DNA of 64,000 nt from Qipengyuania sp. ABI-127-1 (lineage in GTDB: Bacteria > Pseudomonadota > Alphaproteobacteria > Sphingomonadales > Sphingomonadaceae): the NCBI GenBank assembly GCA_022953095.1, contig JALJCR010000001.1, positions 1 through 64,000 of the forward strand, given 5' to 3'. This document shows positions 37,287-46,694 of this stretch, piece after piece (position 1 is the first letter of the stretch; each line of letters begins with the position of its first letter). The notes under the pieces are model-generated. The model ran no database searches. It saw nothing but the letters and a program-made list of their open reading frames with translations, and was not told the DNA's origin. Both the position numbers and the translations under genes were made by a program.

Positions 37287-38878
37287 TGGAAGAATTCGCC
37301 GCCCTGGTCGATGCGCTGGTCTATACGCGCAGTCGCAATGAGAAGCTGAGGCTGATCGCGGAGTACCTGCGCGCCACACCCGACCCAGACCGCGGCTGGG
37401 CGCTCGCGGCGCTGAGCGACGGGCTCGACTTTCCCGCCGTGAAGAGCTCGGCCATCCGCAATTTGATGAAGGATCGCGTCGATCCGGTGCTGTGGACGCT
37501 GAGCCGCGATTTCGTCGGCGATACGGCCGAGACGGCAAGCCTTTTATGGCCTGCGCCCGATAGCGAACCCGATCCCCCGGGCGTGTCCGAAGCCGTGGAA
37601 CTGCTTTCGGCGATGACCCGCAAGAGCGTTCTGACCGGATTGCCGAACCTGTTGGACCGGCTCGACGCGTCGGGCCGCTATGCATTGCTCAAGCTCGCGA
37701 CGGGGGGGATGCGCATCGGTGTCTCTAGCCGGCTGGCCAAAACCGCCTTCGCGCAGGCTTTCGAAGTGTCGGTCGACCAGGTGGAAGAATATTGGCACGG
37801 CCTCGAGCCACCCTATGGTCCACTCTTCGCCTGGGCCGCGCATGGCCAGGCCCCGCCCGACATCGAGAACCTTCCCACTTTCCGGCCGTTCATGCTCGCC
37901 CACCCGCTGGAGGACACGGTGGTCGACCTCACCGACTATGCAGCCGAATGGAAATGGGATGGTATCCGCGTCCAATTGGTGCGCGCTGGCGAGGAAACGC
38001 GGGTTTACAGCCGCTCGGGCGACGACATCTCGGCGACTTTCCCGGAACTGCTCGATGTTCTGCCCTTCCCTGCGGTGCTCGATGGCGAGCTGCTGGTGCG
38101 CGGTTCGGCGCAGGGCGGCGAGGAAGGAGGCGCTGCCAGTTTCAATGCGCTGCAACAGCGGCTGGGGCGCAAGAAGGTGAGCAAGAAGATGCTGGCCGAG
38201 TTTCCGGCCTTCGTGCGCCTCTACGACGCGCTGTTGATCGAGGGCGAGGACGTGCGCGAACAGCCTTGGACCGCGCGCCGCTCGCGGCTCGTATCCCTGA
38301 TGGCCCGCCTGCCCGAAAGCCATTTCGACATCAGTTCGGTGGTCCAGGCGCGCGACTTCGATCACCTCGCCGAAATCCGTGCAGGAAGCCGCGAAGACGC
38401 GATCGAGGGGCTCATGCTCAAGCGCCGGGACAGTCCCTATATCGCAGGGCGACGCGTCGGATACTGGTATAAGTGGAAGCGCGACCCGCTGCTGGTCGAT
38501 TGCGTGTTGATGTACGCACAGCGCGGTTCGGGCAAACGCTCGAGCTTCTTCTCGGACTACACTTTCGGCTGCTGGGACGGCGATCCCGATACCGGCGCCG
38601 ACCTGCTCCCGGTGGGCAAGGCCTATTCGGGCTTTACCGACGAAGAGCTCAAGAAGCTCGATCGGCATGTGCGCCAGAACACGGTCAACCGCTTCGGCCC
38701 GGTGCGCGAAACCGACAAGAGCCTGGTCTTCGAAGTCGCCTTCGACAGCGTGCATGAGAGCAAGCGGCACAAAAGCGGGCTTGCCATGCGCTTCCCCCGC
38801 ATTCATCGCATCCGCTGGGACAAGCCGCCGCACGAAGCAGACCGGATCGAGGCTCTGCGGGCGCTAATCCGCGATTGA
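37286..38878 (+). CDS. ATP-dependent DNA ligase (ligase-associated repair operon type)
   Basis: A 530-residue DNA ligase of the LigB/cisplatin-response type. The N-terminal DNA-binding domain (1-200) is followed by the adenylation domain with motif I K223-W-D-G in AAEWKWDGIRVQLV, ELLVRGSAQ (motif III region), EGLMLKRRDSPY and WYKWKRDP (motifs IV-V), and the OB domain ending RFPRIHRIRWDKPP. It would seal nicks in repair, together with the exonuclease upstream. The Lhr helicase and the fourth protein often found in this operon are absent here. Confidence 0.94.
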   Translation: MEEFAALVDALVYTRSRNEKLRLIAEYLRATPDPDRGWALAALSDGLDFPAVKSSAIRNLMKDRVDPVLWTLSRDFVGDTAETASLLWPAPDSEPDPPGVSEAVELLSAMTRKSVLTGLPNLLDRLDASGRYALLKLATGGMRIGVSSRLAKTAFAQAFEVSVDQVEEYWHGLEPPYGPLFAWAAHGQAPPDIENLPTFRPFMLAHPLEDTVVDLTDYAAEWKWDGIRVQLVRAGEETRVYSRSGDDISATFPELLDVLPFPAVLDGELLVRGSAQGGEEGGAASFNALQQRLGRKKVSKKMLAEFPAFVRLYDALLIEGEDVREQPWTARRSRLVSLMARLPESHFDISSVVQARDFDHLAEIRAGSREDAIEGLMLKRRDSPYIAGRRVGYWYKWKRDPLLVDCVLMYAQRGSGKRSSFFSDYTFGCWDGDPDTGADLLPVGKAYSGFTDEELKKLDRHVRQNTVNRFGPVRETDKSLVFEVAFDSVHESKRHKSGLAMRFPRIHRIRWDKPPHEADRIEALRALIRD

Positions 38879-38892
38879 GGAGGGAACAGAGG

Positions 38893-39405
38893 ATGGACAT
38901 GAAGACGCTGGTGCTGGCCACCCATGCGAACATGCTGGGGACACTGGACGGGCTGGTCGCCAAAGCGGAAAACCACGCGAAATCCGCCGAGCTGCTGGGT
39001 GCGCGGCTGGCGGACGACATGCATCCGCTGTCGACACAGATCCGGTTCCTCTCGAACATGCCGGGGGAGGCACTGGAACGGCTCGGCCTGATAAGCTTCA
39101 CCAGCCGCGAGGACGACCCGCAGACTTACGAAGAGGCGCATGCGATCATCGCCGAAGCGCGCGCGCTGGTCGAAGACGCCACACGGTTCAACTTCCCCGA
39201 CGAAAACACCCCACTCGCAATGAACCTGCCAAACGGGATGACGTTCGATCTGACCGCGCAGGAGTATGTGCGCGATTGGGCGCTCGCACAGTTCTATTTC
39301 CACACCGTCGCAGCCTACGCCATCCTGCGCCAGGCGGGGCTTGAGGTCGGCAAGGCCGACTATGTGCCGCACATGTTCAAATATCTGCGCGAACCGGCGG
39401 CCTAG
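38893..39405 (+). CDS. DUF1993 family protein
   Basis: A 170-residue soluble helical protein matching DUF1993, a DinB-like four-helix family: MDMKTLVLATHANMLGTLDGLVAKAENHA, DDMHPLSTQIRFLSNM, TRFNFPDENTPLAMNLPNGM and FYFHTVAAYAILRQAGLEVGKADYV. The start ATG 38893 follows GAGGAGGGAAC. It is 14 bp after the ligase gene and may belong to the same operon. The stop shares CTAG with the convergent DUF167 gene. No biochemical role is known. Confidence 0.88.
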   Translation: MDMKTLVLATHANMLGTLDGLVAKAENHAKSAELLGARLADDMHPLSTQIRFLSNMPGEALERLGLISFTSREDDPQTYEEAHAIIAEARALVEDATRFNFPDENTPLAMNLPNGMTFDLTAQEYVRDWALAQFYFHTVAAYAILRQAGLEVGKADYVPHMFKYLREPAA

Positions 39406-39680
39406 GCGGAAATAGCGAGCACTTTTTCCCGCGAAGTCGCGCCGCGCAATATGCGACAGCGTGACGCCGACATTCCAAGAGCGCGCGACACCAGCTTTTC
39501 GACGGCTGCATTCGCTTCGCCATCCGTAGGCTTGGCGCGGACCTTCACCAGCACCAGACCATCCTTGATAGCGATGCTTTCGGTGCGCGCGCCAGGTGTC
39601 ACGCGCACACGCAATTGCCCTTGCTGGACGAGCGCGTGGAGGTCTTCCGCGTCGGGAAGATCAGGTTTTGGTCGCGGCAT
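39402..39680 (-). CDS. DUF167 family protein (YggU-like)
   Basis: A 92-residue protein of the DUF167/YggU family: LRVRVTPGARTESIAIKDG, VLVKVRAKPTDGEANAAVEKLVSRAL and a terminal RCRILRGATSREKVLAIS. The family has a known structure but no assigned role. The start MPRPKPDLPDAEDLHAL overlaps the end of the carbonic anhydrase gene by 20 bp. Confidence 0.9.
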   Translation of the reverse strand: MPRPKPDLPDAEDLHALVQQGQLRVRVTPGARTESIAIKDGLVLVKVRAKPTDGEANAAVEKLVSRALGMSASRCRILRGATSREKVLAISA

Positions 39681-40233
39681 CGACCGCCACCGCATGGGCC
39701 TTGGCGTTTTCGGCATAATGCGCAACGCCGATGCGCATCCCGGCAATGGCTGCATCATCCAGATCGCGCATCTTGCGCGCGGGGCGGCCGCCCCACAGCT
39801 CGCGTGCGCCCATCACCTTGCCTTCGGTCAGCATGGCCCCGGCGGCGAGCATCGCATCCGAGCCGATCACCGCCTTGTTCATTGCGATCGCACCGAGACC
39901 GACGAATCCGCGATCCTCGATCGTGCAGCCATGGACCATCGCCATGTGGCCGATCAGCACGTCGTCGCCAATGATCAGCGGCGAACCGTCGGGATCGCCC
40001 GGTCGTTCGGGATCGCAATGGCAGACGCTTCCGTCCTGGATATTGCTGCGCTCGCCGATGACTATGCGGCTGACATCGGCGCGCAACACGCAATTGTACC
40101 AGACCGAGCTATCGGCGCCGATCTCGACATTGCCGATGATCGTGCAGCCCGGCGCGACGAAGGCGCTATCGTGAATTTTCGGCGTGTGGCCGTGGATCGG
40201 AACGATGGTGACGCCGGGGCGGCTCGCGGTCAT
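39661..40233 (-). CDS. Gamma carbonic anhydrase family protein
   Basis: A 190-residue left-handed beta-helix protein with hexapeptide repeats (IIGNVEIGADSSVWYNCVLRAD; VIGERSNIQDGSVCHCD; LIIGDDVLIGHMAMVHGCTIED). Zinc-binding His residues are seen in VCHCD, GHMAMVHG. Family members include carbonic anhydrases and structural relatives such as the complex I gamma-CA-like proteins, so enzymatic activity is not certain. Start ATG 40233 overlaps the GNAT stop by 4 bp. Confidence 0.88.
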   Translation of the reverse strand: MTASRPGVTIVPIHGHTPKIHDSAFVAPGCTIIGNVEIGADSSVWYNCVLRADVSRIVIGERSNIQDGSVCHCDPERPGDPDGSPLIIGDDVLIGHMAMVHGCTIEDRGFVGLGAIAMNKAVIGSDAMLAAGAMLTEGKVMGARELWGGRPARKMRDLDDAAIAGMRIGVAHYAENAKAHAVAVDAATKT

Positions 40234-40787
40234 CGGGTGTTCTCCCATTGCTCGTGTGTGAGCGAATACTGGATCGTCGGATTGTCTTCCGGCGGAAAGG
40301 CCGGGTCGGAAAAATCAAGATCTTCGCGGCGGACCATGCCGAGCTTTTCCATCAGTTTCCAGCTTCCGACATTGGCATCGCTGGTCAGCGCCACGACATG
40401 CGGTGCGCCCACGCGGGTGAAAGCCCAGTCGAGCACCGCCCGCATTGCCTCCCCGGCATAACCGCGGCGCCAGCGATCCTCGCGCACCAGCCAGCCCACC
40501 TCGTGATCGCCGACATTGGGCGCGAGCGGGTTGTCGACGCGCTTTATTCCGCAATGACCGACCATCTCGCCGGTGGCCTTCTCGATCATGAACAGAAAGC
40601 TGAAGCCTTCGCGTGCGTAGAGCGCCATGGATTTGGCATGCTTGGCCTCGATCTCGTACAATTCCTTGACGCCGCCAAGCCGCGCCATCACGCTCGGCGT
40701 GTTGAGCACGCGCATCTGCTCTTCCGCGTCGCTCTCTTCGATCGTGCGCAGGATCAGCCGATCGGTTTCGGCGATAATGTCAGCCAC
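40230..40787 (-). CDS. GNAT family N-acetyltransferase (RimJ/RimL-like), copy 2
   Basis: A 185-residue GNAT protein of the RimJ/RimL subfamily: ETDRLILRTIEESDAEEQMRVLN, VGHCGIKRVDN, EVGWLVREDRWRRGYAGEAMRAVLDWAF (acetyl-CoA loop with RRGYAGEA) and NVGSWKLMEKLGMVRREDLDF. It is similar along its whole length to the neighbouring GNAT gene, which it overlaps by 8 bp, so the pair looks like a tandem duplication. The substrate is unknown. Confidence 0.9.
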   Translation of the reverse strand: MADIIAETDRLILRTIEESDAEEQMRVLNTPSVMARLGGVKELYEIEAKHAKSMALYAREGFSFLFMIEKATGEMVGHCGIKRVDNPLAPNVGDHEVGWLVREDRWRRGYAGEAMRAVLDWAFTRVGAPHVVALTSDANVGSWKLMEKLGMVRREDLDFSDPAFPPEDNPTIQYSLTHEQWENTR

Positions 40788-41337
40788 GAACGGCTTCCCA
40801 CTCCGCCTTGTCGATCGAATAGACGATTATGACCGGGTTTTCCGTATCGAACTCATCATTCTCGAAATCGAGATCCTCGCGTCGGCGCATGCCGAGGCGC
40901 TTCATCAGGCCCCAACTGCCCTCGTTGCGCTGAACGGTGAGCGCGATCACCTCTTCCGCGCCGAAACGGTCGAAGGCCAGCTCGATCGAGGCCTGCGCCG
41001 CCTCACGCGCATAGCCCTTGCCCCAGGCATCCTCGCGCAAGCGCCAACCGGCTTCCATCATGCCGATCGGGCCGCCTGCCTGGTTCGAACGCTTGAGCCC
41101 GCAAAAGCCGATTATTTCGCCGTCTTCCTTTCGCTCGACGCACCAGAAGGTGTGCCCGTGCGCGCGTTCGTAGGAGAGCAGACGCTCCTGCGCGCCCTTG
41201 CGCTTCGCCTCGTCGCAAACGCCGCCGAGCCAGCGCATGACATTTACCGTGTTGGTGCCTTGCCAGAAACGCGGCCAGTCCTCGTCGCGCCAGTCGCGCA
41301 GAATCAGACGGTCGGTTTCATGCCGGAAATCACCCAT
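40780..41337 (-). CDS. GNAT family N-acetyltransferase (RimJ/RimL-like), copy 1
   Basis: A 185-residue GNAT protein: HETDRLILRDWRDEDWPRFWQ, GFCGLKRSNQ, EAGWRLREDAWGKGYAREAAQASIELAF and NEGSWGLMKRLGMRRREDLDF. The acetyl-CoA loop reads GKGYAREA. The start ATG 41337 overlaps the hemB stop by 8 bp. It shares sequence and length with the next gene, as expected of paralogues. Substrate unknown; the RimJ/RimL resemblance does not prove ribosomal protein acetylation. Confidence 0.9.
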   Translation of the reverse strand: MGDFRHETDRLILRDWRDEDWPRFWQGTNTVNVMRWLGGVCDEAKRKGAQERLLSYERAHGHTFWCVERKEDGEIIGFCGLKRSNQAGGPIGMMEAGWRLREDAWGKGYAREAAQASIELAFDRFGAEEVIALTVQRNEGSWGLMKRLGMRRREDLDFENDEFDTENPVIIVYSIDKAEWEAVRG

Positions 41338-42328
41338 TGAGGAGTTCCGCGGCGCGCGGCGCATGATAGGTCAGCACCCCGCTGCAGCCGGCGCGCTTGA
41401 AGGCAAGGAGTTTTTCCATCAACAGCGCATCGCGATCGCCTACGCCCGCTGCAGCCCCCGCCTCGATCAGCGCATATTCGCCGCTGACCTGGTAGGCGAA
41501 AACGGGCACCCCGAATTCCTGCTTTGCGCGCCAGATCACGTCGAGATAGGCGAGCCCCGGCTTGACCATCACGCTGTCAGCACCCTCGGCGATGTCCATC
41601 GCGATCTCACGTAGCGCCTCGTCGCCATTGGCCGGATCCATCTGGTAACTCTTCTTGTCACCTTTCAGCAGTCCGCCCGAGCCCACTGCATCGCGGAATG
41701 GACCATAAAAGGCGGAAGCGTATTTCGCCGAATAAGCCATGATCTGAACATTGGGATGCTGGTTCATTTCCAGCGCCATGCGGATCGCCTTTACCCGCCC
41801 ATCCATCATATCCGACGGCGCGACGATGTCCGCACCGGCATTGGCCTGGTTGACCGCCTGGTCGACCAGCACGGCAACCGTATCATCGTTGACGACATAA
41901 CCCGCCTCGTCGAGCAGGCCGTCCTGCCCATGGCTGGTATAGGGATCGAGCGCCACGTCGGTGAGAATGCCGAGATCGCTGCCGCAGGCATCACGCACCG
42001 CCTTGATCGCCTGGCACATGAGATTGTCGGGGTTGAGCGCCTCGGCCCCATCGTCGCTGCGCTTTTCGGGCTGCGTGTTGGGAAACAGCGCGATGCAGGG
42101 AATGCCGAGATCGACCGCCTCTTTCGCGCGCTTCGCGATCCCGTCGACCGACCAGCGCGAGACGCCGGGCAGGCTTGTGACCGGCTCTTCCACGCCCGAT
42201 CCGTCAGTCACGAAGAGCGGCCAGACCAGATCGGTCGGCGTAAGCACCGTTTCGCGGTGCATCGCCCGGCTCCAGCCGGTGGCACGGGTGCGACGCAGGC
42301 GGGTAGCGGGGTAGCTTGCGTTGGTCAT
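41330..42328 (-). CDS. hemB: Delta-aminolevulinic acid dehydratase (porphobilinogen synthase)
   Basis: HemB condenses two 5-aminolevulinates to porphobilinogen in haem synthesis. The 332-residue protein has the two active-site lysines in MAYSAKYASAFYGPFRDA and SVMVKPGLAYLDV. The metal region reads DVALDPYTSHGQDG, lacking the three zinc cysteines of the animal and yeast type, so it should be the Mg/K-dependent type. Start ATG 42328 is used; ATG 42346 would add six residues. It heads a leftward run with the GNAT, carbonic anhydrase and DUF167 genes. Confidence 0.95.
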   Translation of the reverse strand: MTNASYPATRLRRTRATGWSRAMHRETVLTPTDLVWPLFVTDGSGVEEPVTSLPGVSRWSVDGIAKRAKEAVDLGIPCIALFPNTQPEKRSDDGAEALNPDNLMCQAIKAVRDACGSDLGILTDVALDPYTSHGQDGLLDEAGYVVNDDTVAVLVDQAVNQANAGADIVAPSDMMDGRVKAIRMALEMNQHPNVQIMAYSAKYASAFYGPFRDAVGSGGLLKGDKKSYQMDPANGDEALREIAMDIAEGADSVMVKPGLAYLDVIWRAKQEFGVPVFAYQVSGEYALIEAGAAAGVGDRDALLMEKLLAFKRAGCSGVLTYHAPRAAELLNG

Positions 42329-42365
42329 GGCGCCGCTCTGCCGCAAGCGCGCGCGCGGTGCAATC

Positions 42366-43934
42366 TCAACTGTTCTTGGGCGCCGACAGCTTGTCGATTT
42401 CGCGCTCCGGCTCCTGCGCGGCGAGTTCGGCTGCGGTCTGTTGCAATTCGGCCAGCGCGGCCCCCGGTTCGACTGTTTGCATCTTGTCGAGAGTATCCTT
42501 GAAGCGGCGCAGCTCGGCTCCGGCGAGTTGGGAGCGGGTCACATATGTGACCGAGGCAGGATTGATCGCCCGGCCACCACGATACATCTCGTAATGCAAA
42601 TGCGGCCCCGTCGACAGGCCGGTCGATCCGACATAGCCTATCACCTGGCCGCGCCGCACGGTTTGCCCCCGGCGGACAGCAATGCGGCTCATATGGCAAT
42701 AACGCGTGTCGAGCCCGCCACCATGGCGCAGCCGCACGGCATTGCCGCAACCACCCATCCGCCCTGCACCGGTCACGCGGCCATCGGTGACGGCGACGAT
42801 CGGGGTGCCGTGGCGAGCCTTGAAATCCAGGCCTGCATGCATGCGCCGATATCCCAGGATGGGATGACGGCGCATGCCGAAGCGCGAGGTTGTCCGGCCG
42901 GGAACAGGAGCCATGAGACCACCGCGCTGCTCGCCGACACCCGACGCCTCGTAGAATTCGCCTCCCTCGCCCCAGCGCATCAGCTGTACGCGCGGCTTCT
43001 GATCGCGTTCGAGCCCGGCATAAAGCAACTGGCCCGCCTGACGTTCGCCCGTGGCCGCGCGGCGATGCGCGACGATGAAGTCGAACGTGTCCCCCGAACC
43101 TACGTCACGGTCCAGGTTCACATATTGGCCAAGCGTTTTGAGATAGGCCTGCACGGCGCTGGCCGGCGCGCCCGCAGCCCTCGCCGAGCGATACAGACTG
43201 TCCCCGACCACACCCCTGATACGCAGCGGTGTCTCGTCCACCCGAATGACTTTCTGCGTCAGCGACAGTTCGGTGCCCTTGTCGAACCGCCCGATATCGA
43301 GCGCAAGGTCGAAACGCGCGCGAAAGGCTATCGATTCGACAGGGCGGGGTTCGCCGGGTGCGGGGCGGCGTCCCAGCGCGATGTCGAATTTCGTTCCGGG
43401 CTTGAGGTCGTCCAGCGCAATCGCACCGCCGACGAGTTCGGTCACCCGTACAGTGTCGGCTCTCCCGACACCTGCCCGCCGCAACATGCGTTCGAAACTG
43501 TCGCCTTTGGCCAGGGTCGCGACCATTTCCAACCTCGGTCGCTCTGGCGCGGAGGCCAAAGGAGCGACAAGGGCAGTCGCGCCCATATGCCGCCCGCTAT
43601 CCGCGCCGAGCGCCAGAGGCATGATCATCTGGCTGCGATATTCGTCGCGCACCGCATCGTCGATATGGGTCGGTGCCGCCGCTTCCAGCGGGGCGAAACT
43701 CGGCCAGAACGCCAGCGCCGTGCCCGACAGGCCAATAAAGGTCGCGAACCCGCGAAGCCACCGTTTGCTACCGATATCGCTGCCGAGGTCCGGCACGAGA
43801 TCGAACGCCGCCAGTCGGCCGGAAAGCTGTTCGTATACAGTCTTGAGAGAAAAGGATGGGGATTCGACAGGAGGGGCGATCTGATCATGCGCGAGCGCGG
43901 CAGCGGACTGACCAAAACCGCCCGATTCGGTCAT
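42366..43934 (-). CDS. M23 family murein endopeptidase (ShyA/MepM-like)
   Basis: A 522-residue protein with a cytoplasmic N-terminus, a TM helix (WLRGFATFIGLSGTALAFWPSFAP), a LysM/OapA-like middle part (LAKGDSFERMLRRAGVGRADTVRV) and a C-terminal M23 domain with intact zinc ligands: RRMHAGLDFKARHG, TRYCHMSRI and GPHLHYEMYR. Start ATG 43934 has GGGGAG upstream. It should cut peptide cross-links during wall growth. It is one of three LytM/M23 proteins in the window and the second with an intact active site. Confidence 0.92.
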   Translation of the reverse strand: MTESGGFGQSAAALAHDQIAPPVESPSFSLKTVYEQLSGRLAAFDLVPDLGSDIGSKRWLRGFATFIGLSGTALAFWPSFAPLEAAAPTHIDDAVRDEYRSQMIMPLALGADSGRHMGATALVAPLASAPERPRLEMVATLAKGDSFERMLRRAGVGRADTVRVTELVGGAIALDDLKPGTKFDIALGRRPAPGEPRPVESIAFRARFDLALDIGRFDKGTELSLTQKVIRVDETPLRIRGVVGDSLYRSARAAGAPASAVQAYLKTLGQYVNLDRDVGSGDTFDFIVAHRRAATGERQAGQLLYAGLERDQKPRVQLMRWGEGGEFYEASGVGEQRGGLMAPVPGRTTSRFGMRRHPILGYRRMHAGLDFKARHGTPIVAVTDGRVTGAGRMGGCGNAVRLRHGGGLDTRYCHMSRIAVRRGQTVRRGQVIGYVGSTGLSTGPHLHYEMYRGGRAINPASVTYVTRSQLAGAELRRFKDTLDKMQTVEPGAALAELQQTAAELAAQEPEREIDKLSAPKNS

Positions 43935-44149
43935 TCTCCCCGCTCCATATGTGTCCGCGTGGGACCTGTACACGTCTCGTGTCCCTTCCAGTTGGCCGAT
44001 CCGGTGCGAACGGATATGGCGCGCGCCCCTTCTTGCGAATCCTTTGCCCGTCGTGCCTGCCAAAACAAAGTAAAGCCGGGCTTAACTTGCGATCATGCGA
44101 GTCCGGATTGCGGTGAATCGATGCGAAGGCGCGGCGCGCGGTTGCACCC

Positions 44150-46681
44150 GTGATCGCGCACTGCCACTTAGGGGGCGTGCAGGGTAGCGCGATCAAGGCG
44201 GTCCTCGGACCAACCAATACCGGCAAGACGCATCTGGCGATCGAGCGCATGGCGGCGCATTCGAGCGGCTGCATGGGCTTTCCGCTGCGCCTGCTCGCGC
44301 GCGAAGTCTACGAACGGGTCCGCGCGATCAAGGGCGACAATGCCGTGGCGCTGATAACCGGCGAAGAACGGATCGAGCCCAAGGGCGCGCGCTATATGTG
44401 CTGTACGGTCGAGGCGATGCCGCGCGACGGGGCGGGCGCAGCTTTCGTCGCGCTGGACGAAGCCCAGCTTTCCGCCGATCGCGAGCGCGGTCACATCTTC
44501 ACCGATCGCCTGCTTAATTTGCGGGGGCGCGAGGAAACGATGCTGCTGGGCGCCGGCACGCTCGAACCGCTGGTTCGGCAACTGGTGCCGCAGGCGGAAA
44601 TTTCCGAGCGACCGCGGTTCTCGACGCTGACGCATATCGGTCCGCGCAAGTTATCGCGCCTGCCGCCCCGGAGCGCGATCGTCGCCTTCAGCGCCGAGCA
44701 AGTCTATGCGGTGGCCGAAATGCTCCGCCGGTTTCGCGGCGGCGCGGCAGTGGTGATGGGCGCGCTCAGTCCCGAGACGCGCAACAAGCAGGTCGCGCTG
44801 TTCCAGAATGGCGAGGTCGACTACATCGTCGCCACCGACGCGATCGGCATGGGGCTCAATCTCGATGTCAATCATGTCGCCTTTGCGGGCCTAACCAAGT
44901 TCGACGGAATGCGAATGCGACGGCTGCTGCCAGCGGAAATGGCGCAGATTGCCGGACGCGCGGGCCGCCACCAGCGCGATGGCACCTTCGGGACGCTCTC
45001 GGGAACGAACAAGCATGGTGCACCGCCGGAATTCACCGAGGAAGAGGTCTATGCGATCGAGGAGCACCGCTTCGCGCCATTGACTCACCTCTACTGGCGC
45101 GAGCCCGAACCACGTTTCGACACGCTCGATACGCTGATCGGCGATCTCGAGGCGCCACCGGGCGATCCCGCCCTGCGCTTGGCGCCCGAGGCGATCGACC
45201 TGGCCACGCTCAAGCGCCTTGCAGAGGAACCTGTCGCGGCCGATGTGCGCGGGCACGGCGCGGTCCGGCGGTTCTGGGAAGTCTGCTCGCTGCCCGATTT
45301 CCGGCAGCGCGGTCCCGACGTTCATGCGCGTTTCGTCGCGCGCCTGTGGCAGGATCTCGCGCAGGGCTATATCGGTGCGGACTATGTCGCCGCGCGGATC
45401 AGCGAACTCGACAATATGGCCGGAGACATCGATACGCTGCAGGGGCGGATCGCGGCGATTCGCAGCTGGGCCTATATCTGTCAGCGACCCGATTGGGTGC
45501 TGGCGCGGGACGAGATGGCGTCGCGCGCGCGGGCGGTAGAGGCAAAACTGTCGGACGCGCTGCATGCGCGGCTGACAGAACGATTCGTAAACCGGAGGAC
45601 GGCGATCCTGATGAAGTCGCTAGGACAGGATGCAGGCATGTTGCCGATTGAATTGAGTGATGCGGGCGAGGTTAGCGTGGAAGGCGAAGTGCTGGGCCAT
45701 GTCGAGGGGCTCCGCTTCACCGTCGATTCCTCCGCCCGGCACGAGGACCGCCGCATGTTGCTGGCGGCTGCCGAGAAGGCGCTGCCCAGACTGCTCGGCG
45801 GGAAGGCCGAAGCGCTCGCATCGTCGGATATGGACAATATCGAGCTGGCAGGCGGGGCCATCCGCTGGAACGGACAGGAGCTCGCGATGCTCGAGCATCG
45901 CGATGGCACGGTGACACCGCTGGTAAAGCCCGTGCGGGAAGTCGCTGCGCTTCCCGAGACCGCGCGCACCAGGCTCTTGGCAGCACTGGAGGCCTGGCTC
46001 GCCAAGACGCTCGAACCGCTCGCCCCGCTGGAAAAGATGCACCATGCGGCAAGCAATCCCGATGCCGGGTCACAAGCCCGCGCGCTGCTCCTCAACCTGA
46101 TAGCGGGGGGTGGCTACGTCACCCGCGAGAAGGCGGGGATCGAGCATCTGCCCAAGGAGATGCGGCCCTTCCTGCGCAAGATCGGCGTGACCTTCGGTGC
46201 GCTGGATATCTTCGCTCCCGCGCTGCTCAAGCCGGCACCACGCCGACTACTCCACGCGCTCGGGCTCGACCGGCGGCCCCTGCAAGAGGCGATGCTCCCG
46301 GTGATCGTCGACGCGAAGAAGCTGCCTTCGGGCTATCGCCATGCGGGCAGCCAGGCGATTCGCATCGATCTGGCGGAAAAAATCCTGCGCGCCGCGCATG
46401 AAACGCGCGCCAAGGCTCAGGCCAAAGACCGCAAGCGCAAATTCGTGCTGGACTATGCCCTCCCCGTTTCGATCGGTCTGGAAGAAGCGAATATCGCGCG
46501 GTTGCTCGGCAATGCGGGTTTTCGCGTCCAGAAGGCCAGGCCTCTTCCCGAAGGGCAGTTCGGGCCGCCCCGGCCCGACCGCTGGGAATGGCGCCCTTCG
46601 CGCCGCAAGCAGGAACGCTCCAGGCCCGCTCAGCCCCGCGAGGGCAACGCCTTCGCAGCGCTTGCCGATCTGGTACGTTGA
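44150..46681 (+). CDS. SUV3-like DExH RNA helicase
   Basis: An 843-residue superfamily 2 helicase similar to mitochondrial SUV3. Walker A GPTNTGKTHLA, the DExH-like VALDEAQLSADRERGH, AIVAFSAEQVYAVAEMLRR, TDAIGMGLNLD and AEMAQIAGRAGRHQ (motif VI) are present, followed by SUV3-type C-terminal parts and a basic tail (RWEWRPSRRKQERS). The start is GTG 44150. In many alphaproteobacteria it precedes an S4 protein and fdxA as here. The role in RNA turnover is inferred from the eukaryotic relative. Confidence 0.9.
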   Translation: MIAHCHLGGVQGSAIKAVLGPTNTGKTHLAIERMAAHSSGCMGFPLRLLAREVYERVRAIKGDNAVALITGEERIEPKGARYMCCTVEAMPRDGAGAAFVALDEAQLSADRERGHIFTDRLLNLRGREETMLLGAGTLEPLVRQLVPQAEISERPRFSTLTHIGPRKLSRLPPRSAIVAFSAEQVYAVAEMLRRFRGGAAVVMGALSPETRNKQVALFQNGEVDYIVATDAIGMGLNLDVNHVAFAGLTKFDGMRMRRLLPAEMAQIAGRAGRHQRDGTFGTLSGTNKHGAPPEFTEEEVYAIEEHRFAPLTHLYWREPEPRFDTLDTLIGDLEAPPGDPALRLAPEAIDLATLKRLAEEPVAADVRGHGAVRRFWEVCSLPDFRQRGPDVHARFVARLWQDLAQGYIGADYVAARISELDNMAGDIDTLQGRIAAIRSWAYICQRPDWVLARDEMASRARAVEAKLSDALHARLTERFVNRRTAILMKSLGQDAGMLPIELSDAGEVSVEGEVLGHVEGLRFTVDSSARHEDRRMLLAAAEKALPRLLGGKAEALASSDMDNIELAGGAIRWNGQELAMLEHRDGTVTPLVKPVREVAALPETARTRLLAALEAWLAKTLEPLAPLEKMHHAASNPDAGSQARALLLNLIAGGGYVTREKAGIEHLPKEMRPFLRKIGVTFGALDIFAPALLKPAPRRLLHALGLDRRPLQEAMLPVIVDAKKLPSGYRHAGSQAIRIDLAEKILRAAHETRAKAQAKDRKRKFVLDYALPVSIGLEEANIARLLGNAGFRVQKARPLPEGQFGPPRPDRWEWRPSRRKQERSRPAQPREGNAFAALADLVR

Positions 46682-46694
46682 TGGCGGAGCCCGC

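Noticed and set aside
43935-44149. Intergenic region between M23 and helicase genes as a site of an RNA gene
   Set aside because: No cloverleaf or strong hairpin found by eye; more probably just two divergent promoters.
42321-44153. 610-codon open frame on the + strand
   Set aside because: Antisense to the M23 peptidase gene with intact zinc ligands.
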